Positions 1 through 9,959 of a stretch of DNA of 29,728 nt are shown one piece after another (position 1 is the first letter of the stretch; every line of letters begins with the position of its first letter). Position numbers and translations under genes: made by a program. The notes beneath the pieces are model-generated. The model did no database searches. It was not told the DNA's origin and saw only the letters and a program-made list of their open reading frames with translations. This stretch comes from Emmonsiellopsis sp. PD_33 (lineage: Eukaryota; Ascomycota; Eurotiomycetes; Onygenales; Ajellomycetaceae). The stretch spans positions 1 through 29,728 of the forward strand of contig JANTQF010000404.1 in assembly GCA_032988165.1 (NCBI GenBank), given 5' to 3'.

Positions 1-1127
1 GGCGTCCTTTTTCTCCTCAAGGAGGTTGAGAAGTGCGGGATCATCTGGGAGGCAGCTCGAAATGTCATGATAGTAGAGGGATGGGTTGCAAATCTCAAAT
101 TGTAGTGCAGAGTCTGGTTGGATGCTGATGGATAGTTATGCTGTCATCTCATCCCGAGGATGAATGCAATTGTCAAATACTTGTACGAGTCGCCAAGTCA
201 AACGAGCCGCTCGGGAACCGGCGATGCCGAAGTTGAAACACATCCCGAGAAAGGGCTGGTTCGCCAGTCCCGAACGCGGTAACAGGACAGGAGGCAGAAG
301 ATAGCATCGGTTAATGGGCGCGCTGGGCCTTTTTTATGTCGATGTTATTCCTGCAGCGGTCAGGTCTACAGGCAATCTTGGTGGATAACCTCATCGGGGA
401 AAATTGACCCCTTCCGTCGTCGATGCTTTTCCCTGTGGGACACGGATCAAAAACGCAACGGACTATGGAAACTTCAAGGATGCCATTCCATGTTCTTCAG
501 CAGAAGAAACAAATCAAATGCGAACGGGGACCAGGCGTCTCTGTTACTGGCTGTCACCCGGTACGCATCCACATATTCCCCCATGGCGTGTTTGATTGCA
601 TAGGGTTGCAACCTCACGATGTCGAAACACCCAAAAAGCGGGTCAAACAACACGCACCATCTGCTGGAAATTGACAGGGGAGAACGACCTCAGCCGGCCT
701 AACCACCTGCTAATGGCCTTGGCTTCCATTTCTTGCTCATGGGCTTCCGTGCTTGGTGGCATTTGGTGTGCGGTGCCATGTCCGCTAGGACGTATGCTGC
801 AGAATTGATGTAGATCATATCAGGAGCCGGCGTCAAGCGTTGTAGCGGCGAGATCCGCCGTCGCAAAAATGACAGCGGGGGAGATTATGATAAGGGTTGG
901 CGAGGGTTCGAAACCAAACTTCAGGTTGCGGGTAGGAGGAAGTATTTAAAGGAGAGATCTTTCCCCTGGATCCCTCCATGGATATGGATCATTGTTGATT
1001 GATATCCACACTCATTCATTTTCTCACCGTCTGCTCTTTTAGTTACCCAGCAGTTGATCTGCTATATTTCTCTATACATATCTAACCAATCTCCCACTGC
1101 TCACACCCGCTCAACCCATTCATCAAA
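1..1127. other. Intergenic region upstream of the lysozyme gene
   Basis: No gene is supported here. The open frames are short (at most about 83 codons), overlap one another in different frames and match no protein I recognise. The right-hand 200 bases look like a promoter and leader for the lysozyme: a TATA-like TATTTAAA, then a pyrimidine-rich stretch with tracts such as CACTCATTCATTTTCTCACC, then a C/A-rich leader running into the ATG. The left edge may hold the end of a gene outside the window, but I see no evidence for one. Confidence 0.6.
943..950 (+). promoter_or_regulatory. TATA-like element upstream of the lysozyme gene
   Basis: TATTTAAA lies about 180 bases before the lysozyme ATG and is followed by C/T-rich sequence typical of fungal transcription start regions. 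The assignment rests on motif and position only. Confidence 0.35.
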
Positions 1128-1803
1128 ATGCGTTCCTCAACCATCGTGGCTGGCGCCCTCACCCTCCTCCCCTCCGCCCTGGCGATCCCCTTCCCATACT
1201 CATGGCTGCAAGCTAGAGCCTGCATCGGCCCAGACATCAACGGTGCCACCATCGCTCTGATCAAAGAATTCGAGGGCTTCGTCGCAAGCCCCGAGCCAGA
1301 CCCAATCGGACTCCCAACCGTCGGATACGGCCATCTGTGCGAGACTGAGGGTTGCTCGGAAGTCAACTTCCCCCTGACCGAGGAGACTGCGACGGCTCTC
1401 CTGATGGAGGATGTTGTGGTATGTCCCTACCTAGCGAGACTTATCCCCAACCTTGGGAATAAAACCAATTATACGTTTCATATGTTTGATACTTACCCAC
1501 TCTCTCCAGGAATTCCAACAAGACATTACCCTCGACACCTCGGCCAGCGTTGTATTGAATGATAACCAATATGGCGCTCTTGTCTCGTGGGCGTACAACG
1601 TTGGAGGCGGCAACGTGGCGTCCTCGACCCTGATCAAACGACTTAATGCGGGCGAGGACACGAACACTGTCATTGCTGAGGAGCTGCCCAAGTGGAACAA
1701 GGCCGGCGGGTCGGTGCTTCCTGGCCTTACTCGCAGACGCGCGGCAGAGGTTGAGTTGGCGAAGACTGCTAGCAGCACGCCTGCGTTGCCTGTTGGGTGC
1801 TGA
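1128..1803 (+). CDS. Secreted GH24 (phage T4-type) lysozyme, one intron
   Basis: Predicted muramidase that cleaves the MurNAc-GlcNAc bond of bacterial peptidoglycan; it should act outside the cell. Gene model: join(1128..1418,1510..1803), 194 aa. The 91-nt intron has a GTATGT donor and CTCTCCAG acceptor, and splicing restores the GH24 fold sequence in frame. Residues 1-19 form a signal peptide ending in SALA. The catalytic triad of T4-type lysozymes is complete with exact spacing: Glu49 (in KEFEGF), Asp58 and Thr64 (in LPTVGYGH), matching Glu11/Asp20/Thr26 of the T4 enzyme. Exon 2 carries the conserved QYGALVSWAYNVG segment and, near the end, PGLTRRRAAE. Cys32, Cys71 and Cys76 could form disulfides. 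The start is the first ATG after a C/A-rich leader, with A at -3. Fungal GH24 enzymes are thought to derive from bacterial or phage lysozymes; a role in competition or bacterial feeding is inference. Confidence 0.93.
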
Positions 1804-2342
1804 AGGGGAAAGTGTCCCGCGGATAGTGGTTTTGGGGCCTATTTTTCCTAGTCGTACATATTTTTATGTTGGGGAATATGTAAATACAAATGTTGAACAT
1901 GTTCTCTTTTTTGATTTTGTATTTTTCCCCCTGAGAAGCCCCCTTTCCTCATCCATGTAACTTCCGGCTGTACACCTGCAGTTAGTTGAGTTGGCATATG
2001 GTTAGGAGAGAGGTCCGTGGCTTAGTGATGGACATCCCATATACCACGAGAAAATGAAAACATTCGATGCCAGACAGACAGTTCCGTGCACGAAATGATT
2101 CAAATTAACTCAGTGTCTCTGCCACGAACACATTGCCCACCAACCCACAACCGAAAACGTATCCTCCCGAATCCTCAAAACATCCCAACGGACGCGGAAA
2201 TATCATCCGACGCAACTCGCATCCAAGCCGCACAAGGCAGAGGACAATTCACGAAATGTGAGACAGCATCGCCTTAAACTATAAGAAAAAAAACGCTGCC
2301 GACAAGCATGAGGGGGCAATGAAAAGGAGGAGCATGGATGGT

Positions 2343-2367
2343 ATATAGTAGCCTTCTGCTACTATAT
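2343..2367. repeat. Perfect 10-bp inverted repeat with 5-nt loop
   Basis: ATATAGTAGC is followed by CTTCT and then its exact reverse complement GCTACTATAT. A short T-run (GCTTTTTGG) follows 6 bases after the right arm, so a transcript would form a stable hairpin. It lies about 540 bases downstream of the lysozyme stop. Confidence 0.7.
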
Positions 2368-3325
2368 CAGACAAGCTTTTTGGAATAGCCATCCAATAGC
2401 ATTCTCTCGCTCGTCCAACCCTTCATGTCTTGATTATATTGGCACACCTGGCATCTGGACGCCCCGATCCACGTGGCACGAATTGGAAGTCGCCATTTCG
2501 TTTGAGAAAACGGATGCGCCTGGAATATTCTTCGAACGAGGGTGAATGGATTGGGGCAAAAAGTTCGCTTTTCAGGTACTAAAATTTGCCCCGTTGCTGG
2601 TATTTATGAGGCTGAGGGGTGTATTCTTGTAATTTTGTTCTGGACAGGGTTCTCTTTTCTAATGGGGGGCCACCGATTCGAGGGCTGAAATGATCGAATT
2701 TCGTCCTGTTCAGATACCTCTTGTCGAGATATCACAGGGTGATATGTCGTCAACGGGTCAGGAAATACCCATTACCTTGACTTGTTTGAAAATGCAGACA
2801 GGCAGGTTAGGCGATAAACGAATAAACTTCACCATGATGTGCGGGAACAGGCAATGGCGATTGCATTATCCATGCCTATAATATCTTCATATAAGGTCAT
2901 GGATGGCAGTTAGATTTCCTCACGAAAAGTGCGTGAAATTCATCTCGGTATTAGCCAAATGTATACAGGGGGGGAGCAACATCATGGTGGAATGGTGTTT
3001 TATACGGAGTCATCAAGCACTCTTCTGCGTATTCACCCTCAGGTCGTCTGGCAAAGCCCTAGTCAGAATCACTCCAAGGTATATGAAGGGACTAGTGGGG
3101 GTTCCTGTCAACTGCCCCCTGATGTCTCTGGTTGGGCTGGAGTTATTCCTCATAAGGTGACGTACAAATGGGTAGGTATATTCCTAACAGCTCAGGGTCA
3201 AACCCGCAAGACGATAAACAGAGAGGTATCAAATAAACTCGACCTGCTTCATTACCTGCCTCTCGGTAGAATGAAGTATCCCATCAGGAACCAACAGACA
3301 ACCATGTCTCCTTCCCCTATCACAG

Positions 3326-3352
3326 CATGATGTCGAGATATACGACATCATG
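3326..3352. repeat. Perfect 10-bp inverted repeat with 7-nt loop
   Basis: CATGATGTCG, loop AGATATA, then the exact reverse complement CGACATCATG. There is no gene within a kilobase. It could be a protein-binding dyad, an RNA hairpin or the end of a small element. Confidence 0.7.
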
Positions 3353-6300
3353 TATGTACTAGTAGCTGCAGCCCGCCAGAGCATGCCGTGTATTAAATAA
3401 AAACCAGCCCAGGCCAGTGCAAGGGAAAAGTGATCGCACGTATCCGGATAACTATCCGGGACAAAAATATGCGTGGATTCGTAGAACCCTAACTGCGTTG
3501 TAGGTAAGTCCCTTGCGTTAGTGGAGATCTCACAGCATACAGAGAAGCATGTATGCCTATCAGAGGCTTCATAGCTCCATTTTTCAGGTATTCCAAATTG
3601 TTTTGCAATCCGAGAATTGCCAACTTCTGCAGCACTAAGTCTATTGGCAGCAGAATCGACACAAAGACCCCCCCCTTACCTTTGTATACCCCATTGACTC
3701 GGCCCTTTCACCCCATTTGGGGCCTACCCCACACCCGAGATATAGAATCCAGCAAACAAAATGGGGAGTTAATAGCCACAGCCGAAAATTCAGCCCTGCG
3801 TAGCTGACAAAGAAAGAAAAAGTATGTACAACCCTCAGCAGCACACTCGTCATACCTCAAGGTCAATGAATACTGACCTACTACCAACACAATGGATGCG
3901 GGACAATACTGAACCGGACTGCCTGCCAACATGGTAGGGGTATTTGTAGTATTTGGAATTCGGATTTAACAATCGCTATCCAATATCATGCATGGCTCTT
4001 CTGATGTGCGTGCATGCCACGGATTAAACCGAGTACCCGCCATCAAGCGACGCGTGTCACGGAGAATTTGAGGACACATATAAGTACATCGAGGGCAAAC
4101 AAGGAAAACCGAGTGAGGCTGAGACGCAGGAGGTAAAAACCAATCTTGAGTATCAAGAGAGAAGATTGGCAAATGTCAGCTCAGAGGAAAGCTGACGCCT
4201 GATGACAGGAAAATATGGATGAATATGCATCACCCCATCCAGCTCAGAGCCTTTTTTTTATTGCAGTTTCCTGCGGAAAGCCAGCCCATCGGCAGTATCG
4301 CCCTTCTTCAGCAAAGGGTGGGAGCTTTGGACGGGCTCGATGCTGTGCGACAATCAATCTTCATGCCTGAAGCACCCCCTTCCGCATCGTCGGGGACGGT
4401 GAGTGGTATGAATTATTGCGATTACTAGATGCCAAAAAAGCTGCTCTGAGACCCAACGGAAACAGAAGGGGAAACAATGCCATGAGAGATAATTACCGAG
4501 GGGGTGGAAACGGCATGTGGCATGGCTGAAAGGGAGAGTTGAGGATATGGGACACTGCTTTGACATCAGCGACGAAATGTTGGAGGTGAGCAGGAGGAAG
4601 GAGAAAGGATTGGCTGCTGGGAAATGCACCAATGCAAGCCCTATTTGTTCGACGGCCAGGATCCTTGGTTGGGGAACTGATTGTGGCGTTGTTTTTGCAG
4701 GAAATGCCCCTGGTCATTGTTGTATTTTGCGCAGGGGGGGGATATCGAGTATTTTGCAAATTGACCTCCAGAATAACTGGCAATAAATAAATAATGTACG
4801 TGATGATAGTGGAACTATCAGAGGGAATGATCGCCTAGACATGCAAATGGCTGTACGATCTATCCATTGACCGCTCCTTTCAATGCAAAAACACCTCAAA
4901 CAAGCACTATCAAGGCATTTTTAAACAGATTACCGACCTTGCCTCTGCCAAACCAACCCAGCCAACTTCCATCCCGCCCAAGCACAGTAGCTGCAGAACT
5001 AACCCATCGCATCCCCTGTGCCTGCATCAGTTAGAAGTTAGTGCCCCTTGAATGGCCATGATCGCCGATGCTAACGGGGAATCTGTATCCCGTCGCTCGA
5101 AACATGAAGAAATCAACCCCTCCCTCCCTCTGCCTTCGCATCTCTCAAAATCAAGAGGGAATAATGACCGAAACACTCCCGGCAAAAGAAATGAAGAAAA
5201 CCATAGCTGTCTAATACTCGCATGAAAACCTAATACCAAATCTAACCATACTAGTATATATATTCCCTCCCGAGAACCCGCATCCCCTCTCCCCCCCACG
5301 TCCGAAAATAACCACACACCGAATGAATGCATGAGAAGTTTATACCCCAGTCCGCCCCTCCAGGCCGTCCCGTCGGCCGAACATAACTTGAACTTAACAA
5401 GACCCGCAACGGCAAAGATGCGGTTCCACCCTGGGCCGTTTTTGCAATGTACACACAGGCGAACTGTGTGTTCGTGGGGCGCTGCCGTGAAGGAAACCTT
5501 AATATATGATGGTATGATTACCCCCCTCTTCGTTCGACGCACACCGTCTAGGCTTGCCTAATGGTGGGCAGGGGTGAGAGAGAACATGGGCAGAAACAAT
5601 TATGGATTTGTTTGTTTCCATGAGATTGTGATGTGAGAGATGGGCCTTGGTGTAGTTCAAATATTTGAGCTTTTCTACAGCCCGTAGCTATTGGTGTGCG
5701 TGATGGAGCCATATGGATAGTAGTAGTTATTTAGCAGACAAATTGTCTTTAATATCCTGTAGTGTTAAGTAGTATTTTTTGGTTGTTTAACGCAACATGT
5801 CCAGGCAGGCAGGCAGGTCTCTCAAAGCACCTGTCGCACCCTCCATGCGCAACTCCAGATATGCAATGCGATAATCCGGCTCCTCTGCCCCGAGAATCGA
5901 AAGGGGTAATTTGATATTACTCGGACGGACACAGGATTTTTTTTATCTATGTACATACATACATAACTTCCACATAACTTCCACCCCCATTGCTCCAGGG
6001 CTTCGCTTCGGTTTGTCCATTTACGATGTAGCCTAGCGTCTTATCATCTAGTTATCCATGATTCTGCAAGAATATGCATAATGCTTGCCTCCCCTTGCCC
6101 TAGATGGTTTTCTGCAGGACAGAGTATGAAGGGAGGTCATAGCGTTGAAGATGGGGAAGTTAAATGGCGGGGAAAGGCAATCAACTCAATCAACTCTTAT
6201 TAACATGTAGTGCCATAGCAGCAGCATCATCAGCAGGCAATGGCAGGGTTCGGGATCTTGATAGAGTGTCATAACCTACTATGCAGTTACATATCGAGTG

Positions 6301-9210
6301 CTGATTCAGTTCTTATGCCTGGCTCTCAACAGGTTTTAACCATGCAGGTTAATTAACTAACTTACCATATCTAAACTCGCTTCAAACCACAAACAGCCCT
6401 CCCCTTGAAATCCTTTCACTCCCATTCCTTCTTTACATATATTGTCTTCCCCCTTTCCCCTTCCTTCATTTCCTTCTAGACAACATTCATGTCTTGCAAT
6501 AACCCCTCTCAACCTTGATTACATTTCCACAAGAAATAAAGAACAAAACCAATCAACCATCCTCAATCTCGCCCCAGATTTTTATTCCCCCTTTCCTTTT
6601 TCCTTTTGTTCCATTTCCTTTCCAGAATGATCGAGGAAATCTTGCCCCTGGGCAGCATGCTTGGCCGCCTATCCATCGTGTCCCTGCCAAGAGAAAGAGA
6701 AACCTTCAAAAAAAAGAAAAGAGTGGTTTTAATTTTGGTGCCTGGAGTTGAGTTTGAATTTGTTGGAAGTTGTGGAGCAAGTCAAATAACTAGCCACTTT
6801 TTGCAAAAAATGAAAAAACATCACCAATAAGAATGCGTGTTTTGAGAGATGAAGTCCAGGAAACCTCACGATTTCATGATGATGTCTGACAACTTCCGCA
6901 GCTGATTTGCGGGCGAACGAACTCTTTTGGACAAGTTTACTTAAATCTATGGGGATTGTGGCTGTGCGTCGACGATGGAGTTGGCTAAAAGAAACGCGGA
7001 GCGGGCAGATGGAGTGCGTATTTTACTAGTAGTTAAGGAACTATGTATTGGGGTTCGTATTTAGATGCGGGATGGATGGGATCATTGGGATGTCGAGGGT
7101 CATCTTGCATGGTGCATCCATACACACTGTGAATGCAAGAGATATCAATGATGTTAGGCTTGATCGATCCATCCAAACTAGTTATTTATTACTTGAGCCA
7201 CTGTTCAACTCCCTTGTTGAACAAACCACCTTTCCCGCAAAAAAAAATGATCGCCATCATCCTGGCGACTCGCGAGGCGAGGCGAGCATGTAACATGTTG
7301 CATGGAATATTAAAAGAGATCTCATCCCCAGATTTGTGAAGATCTCCACGCTTCGCTAGTTCATTGCTCCTTGTCATTTTTCTTTGATGTTCTAACTTAT
7401 CTAGAAAACAGCAAAATGGACTGTGATATGGCAGGGTAAGCAAGCGGATGTTGATACATAGAATTCGGGGCCGGCCCCTAAACTCAGTGTAGGGACGGAG
7501 AAATTCGACAGGAACCTGGGTGGTGGTTTTTAGTAGTTATTTTATTTGAGGAATCGAGGTAGTTATGTTTGTCTCATCACCTCTTCAAAGACTCGGGCCC
7601 GATAAAAACCCAGCAAAATGGCTTTACATACTCTGTATTCCGTAGTTATCTCTAAAATCCATATATCTATCAATCCAGCCCGCATTTAAGCCAAGTTACC
7701 CATTTCGCTGCACATAATTTAAATCTCGGGATGATTCTCATTCCAACTTTGGCCGGTCTCTTATTATTAGCCTCCTGCCCCCTTTTGTGTTGATGGATCA
7801 AGATTGGCACGGACACGGCATATGGAAATGGATGTTATGCGGTGAAATCAAATCTGTCAATCAAATCAATCGTGGGCAAGAATAGTGAGTGCACGGCATG
7901 TATATATTTCCATGTTTTAACTCCTGGTTGTACCTGTAACTACATACAATTTTCCTGGTGGTAGGTGTATTGGGTTGGAGAGCAAAAGTAGTTTCCTTCA
8001 ATATGTCCGTAAATAAACATTTATTAAATGCATGTAACTACATGTGTACCCTTGTCCCTCGAAATAAAGTAGTAATAAACTACGAGTGACGAAACGGACA
8101 CCATCCAACCCCCGCAATGTGGCAAAAATGGAAATTTGGGCTAGCAAATCATCCGGATAGATGCGTTGGCTGGTGTGTGCAACTCCTGCTGAGATGTTCC
8201 CACATCGGCGCTGCAGGGGAGAAGCAGGGCAAAGTCCGCAATCTGCCAAAAGGCGAGTGACATGGCGTTCGTGACTTGTGGCGTGGGAATGGGATATTTT
8301 GTGTTCCATTTGGGACCTTGGGTGAGTGTCGATTTGGATGGCTCGTGGTTGAAGTGTATTCTTCTGCTGGGGGAGAATACCTGGATGTCGTGATAAATAT
8401 TCCAGAACCAAAACCGAGTCAATAATACCTACCATATAAATTCAATCTCCATTTCCAGTAACTGAGCATCCCAATCTCAATCTCAGCCCAACCTTCCACC
8501 TCCACGACATCAGGAGGAAAGCGTTGTGCAAACCAAACCAGTTCCAGCCTCCCAGACTCTCTGCAGCGTGCTGGTAACTGGCAGAACTATTAATACCGCA
8601 GCCTAGTATTTATTACCATGCGAGATACTGATATGCACCAGCCAAGTGCCCATCTGTCCCACTAGCAGTCTCCCCAAGGAGAAACAAGAGCCAGCCAAGC
8701 CTCGCGGGCGGCCAGAGGAACTGTCAGATGATTGGGCAAGCAGAGAGGACAGCGCTGGGGGCTGGGAAGGGTTGCTCATCCAAATAAGCTGTACGAAGCA
8801 CTATCGATGGCAATCTGTGGTTTTCTTATTTCTGGCGACTGCTTCGGATATTTGACAGCTCAGCCCGAGGATGGGGAACGAGAGGACTGAATAAGAATAA
8901 GGGGGCTCAAAATCAGGCGAAACAAGCGAGCTGACATGTCAAACTATTGGGCTTATTTAAGTTAAAGATAGTCGCCGAAGCGATGGGGTGGCTGGGCATC
9001 CCGTATCAGCCGGATATCCCCTTGAACCCCTGATAGATACTTTTTCTTGTTGGCAGAAACAGCATCGTGAATTGAGGAAGCAGACAACGCGCCACAGAAG
9101 AAGACGAAGAAGTGAGATGAGGGAAGGAGATAATCCAGCAGCCATGACAGGAGTGGAGATAGACATCCCGGGCGTGGAAGTTAATGCACAGGTTTGCAAA
9201 TACGGGCTGT

Positions 9211-9234
9211 GTAATTATGTAATTATGTAATTAC
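9211..9234. repeat. Three tandem copies of an 8-mer (GTAATTAT)
   Basis: GTAATTAT occurs three times in a row; the last copy ends in C instead of T. It sits just upstream of the CCAAT boxes of the 9960 gene. Confidence 0.7.
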
Positions 9235-9266
9235 GGTGGAGCGTGACCGGCTGCAGGCGGCGGCAG

Positions 9267-9297
9267 CCAATCACAGGCGGCGCTGGGCTGGCCCAAT
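9267..9297 (+). promoter_or_regulatory. Pair of CCAAT boxes upstream of the 873-aa protein gene
   Basis: CCAAT at 9267-9271 (within AGCCAATCAC, a strong context for the fungal HAP/CCAAT-binding complex) and a second CCAAT at 9293-9297, both on the + strand in a GC-rich patch. They lie about 660-690 bases before the ATG at 9960, which fits a long 5' leader. Confidence 0.5.
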
Positions 9298-9361
9298 TTG
9301 GGGCTCTCCACCCGCCATCTCCCGAGCGACCTGACCGCCTGCGACTTGGCTGGTCCGTGTC

Positions 9362-9605
9362 TTGGCTTCATTTTCCCTCCTCTCCTCTCTCTCGCTTCAA
9401 CCTCATCCTCATCCTCATCCTCGCCCTCATCTGCTCTCCTCTCCATCCTCCCCTCCACCTCTCTTCTCCCTCCCCCCTCCCCTCTTCTTCTCTTCTCCTT
9501 CTTTTCTTCCTCCTTGTCCAGTCTGTCCCGTCCGTTTCGCTCCTTTCCTTGCCTCCTGTCCTGGCCCGCCATTGTGGCCGTCCGCTCCTTACTACCCCCC
9601 CCCCC
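9362..9605 (+). promoter_or_regulatory. Pyrimidine-rich promoter/leader tract
   Basis: Almost pure C/T over roughly 190 bases. It includes about four copies of CTCATC (9401-9430) and ends in a run of 11 Cs (9595-9605). CT-rich blocks like this commonly precede transcription starts of highly expressed fungal genes. Open frames that read through the tract are low-complexity artefacts. Confidence 0.55.
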
Positions 9606-9623
9606 GGATCTTCCCAACAGCTT

Positions 9624-9638
9624 ATGACAGCCTTGTGA
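9624..9638 (+). other. Possible upstream ORF of four codons plus stop
   Basis: ATG ACA GCC TTG TGA lies between the pyrimidine tract and the main ATG at 9960. It matters only if transcription starts upstream of it, which the sequence does not prove. Confidence 0.3.
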
Positions 9639-9778
9639 CGAATACTGTCCGATATACCAGCGCCTGTCTGTCCTCTCCATAACTGCGATTCGGGTCACTT
9701 ATCATCCCTGCTGCTACCGCCTGCGACGTTTCGCCCCCATCCATTGCTGGATCATCGCCTCTTCTAGGGAGGGGCCAA

Positions 9779-9799
9779 ATGTATATGTGGACTTGGTAA
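9779..9799 (+). other. Possible upstream ORF of six codons plus stop
   Basis: This frame encodes MYMWTW, with two in-frame ATGs and then TAA. It is the last upstream ATG set before the main start at 9960; no other ATG occurs between. If it lies in the leader, scanning ribosomes would meet it first. Confidence 0.35.
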
Positions 9800-9959
9800 A
9801 GGCTGATTGCCCGAAAGAAGGGGTTGTGTCATTGCTGGGTTGTCTCGGGCATAATTCCAAGCTGTCGTTCTGCTGGTCAGGAGGCGTCGTGACCGTCGTG
9901 CCGTTTTCTGAAACCGATCAAGTCCGCCGTGAGCAAACCCGCCCTGGGCACTGTTCACG

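Larger units (their letters stand above)
1804..9239. other. Gene desert of about 7.4 kb without a supportable gene
   Basis: Read on both strands, this stretch gives only short open frames with no family signature and no convincing chain of exons. It contains two perfect inverted repeats (2343-2367 and 3326-3352), CAGG repeats at 5802-5818, an 11-bp tandem duplication (ACATAACTTCC twice, 5961-5982), a 12-bp GC palindrome (7467-7478) and several promoter-like pyrimidine-rich patches (about 6370-6620 and 8430-8520). The patch at 6370-6620 looks like a leader but is followed only by a 67-codon frame starting at 6627. Long non-coding RNAs, very long untranslated regions or a long regulatory region for the gene at 9960 remain possible and cannot be told apart from sequence alone. 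Confidence 0.55.

Noticed and set aside
880..920. GGTTCGAAACC resembling a tRNA B box
   Set aside because: No matching acceptor stem, D arm or A box at the right distance, so it is not a tRNA gene.
5027..5542. 171-codon open frame on the minus strand
   Set aside because: No recognisable domain, no plausible promoter or splice context, Arg/Gly/Ser-rich composition consistent with translated non-coding sequence, and overlapping frames on the other strand.
6606..6830. Short + strand frame (ATG at 6627, 67 codons) after a leader-like pyrimidine-rich region
   Set aside because: Too short, no family match and a poly-Lys run from an A-rich tract. Kept only as part of the desert finding.
7467..7478. 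GGGGCCGGCCCC palindrome
   Set aside because: A 12-bp GC palindrome without context; may be chance.
7998..8435. 145-codon minus-strand frame
   Set aside because: No motif, a second minus frame of similar size overlaps it, and the composition is not protein-like.
9231..9698. Open frames of 106-155 codons on both strands through the C/T-rich tract
   Set aside because: Low-complexity Ser/Pro/Leu or Arg/Glu/Lys translations of a pyrimidine tract; typical artefacts of a promoter repeat.
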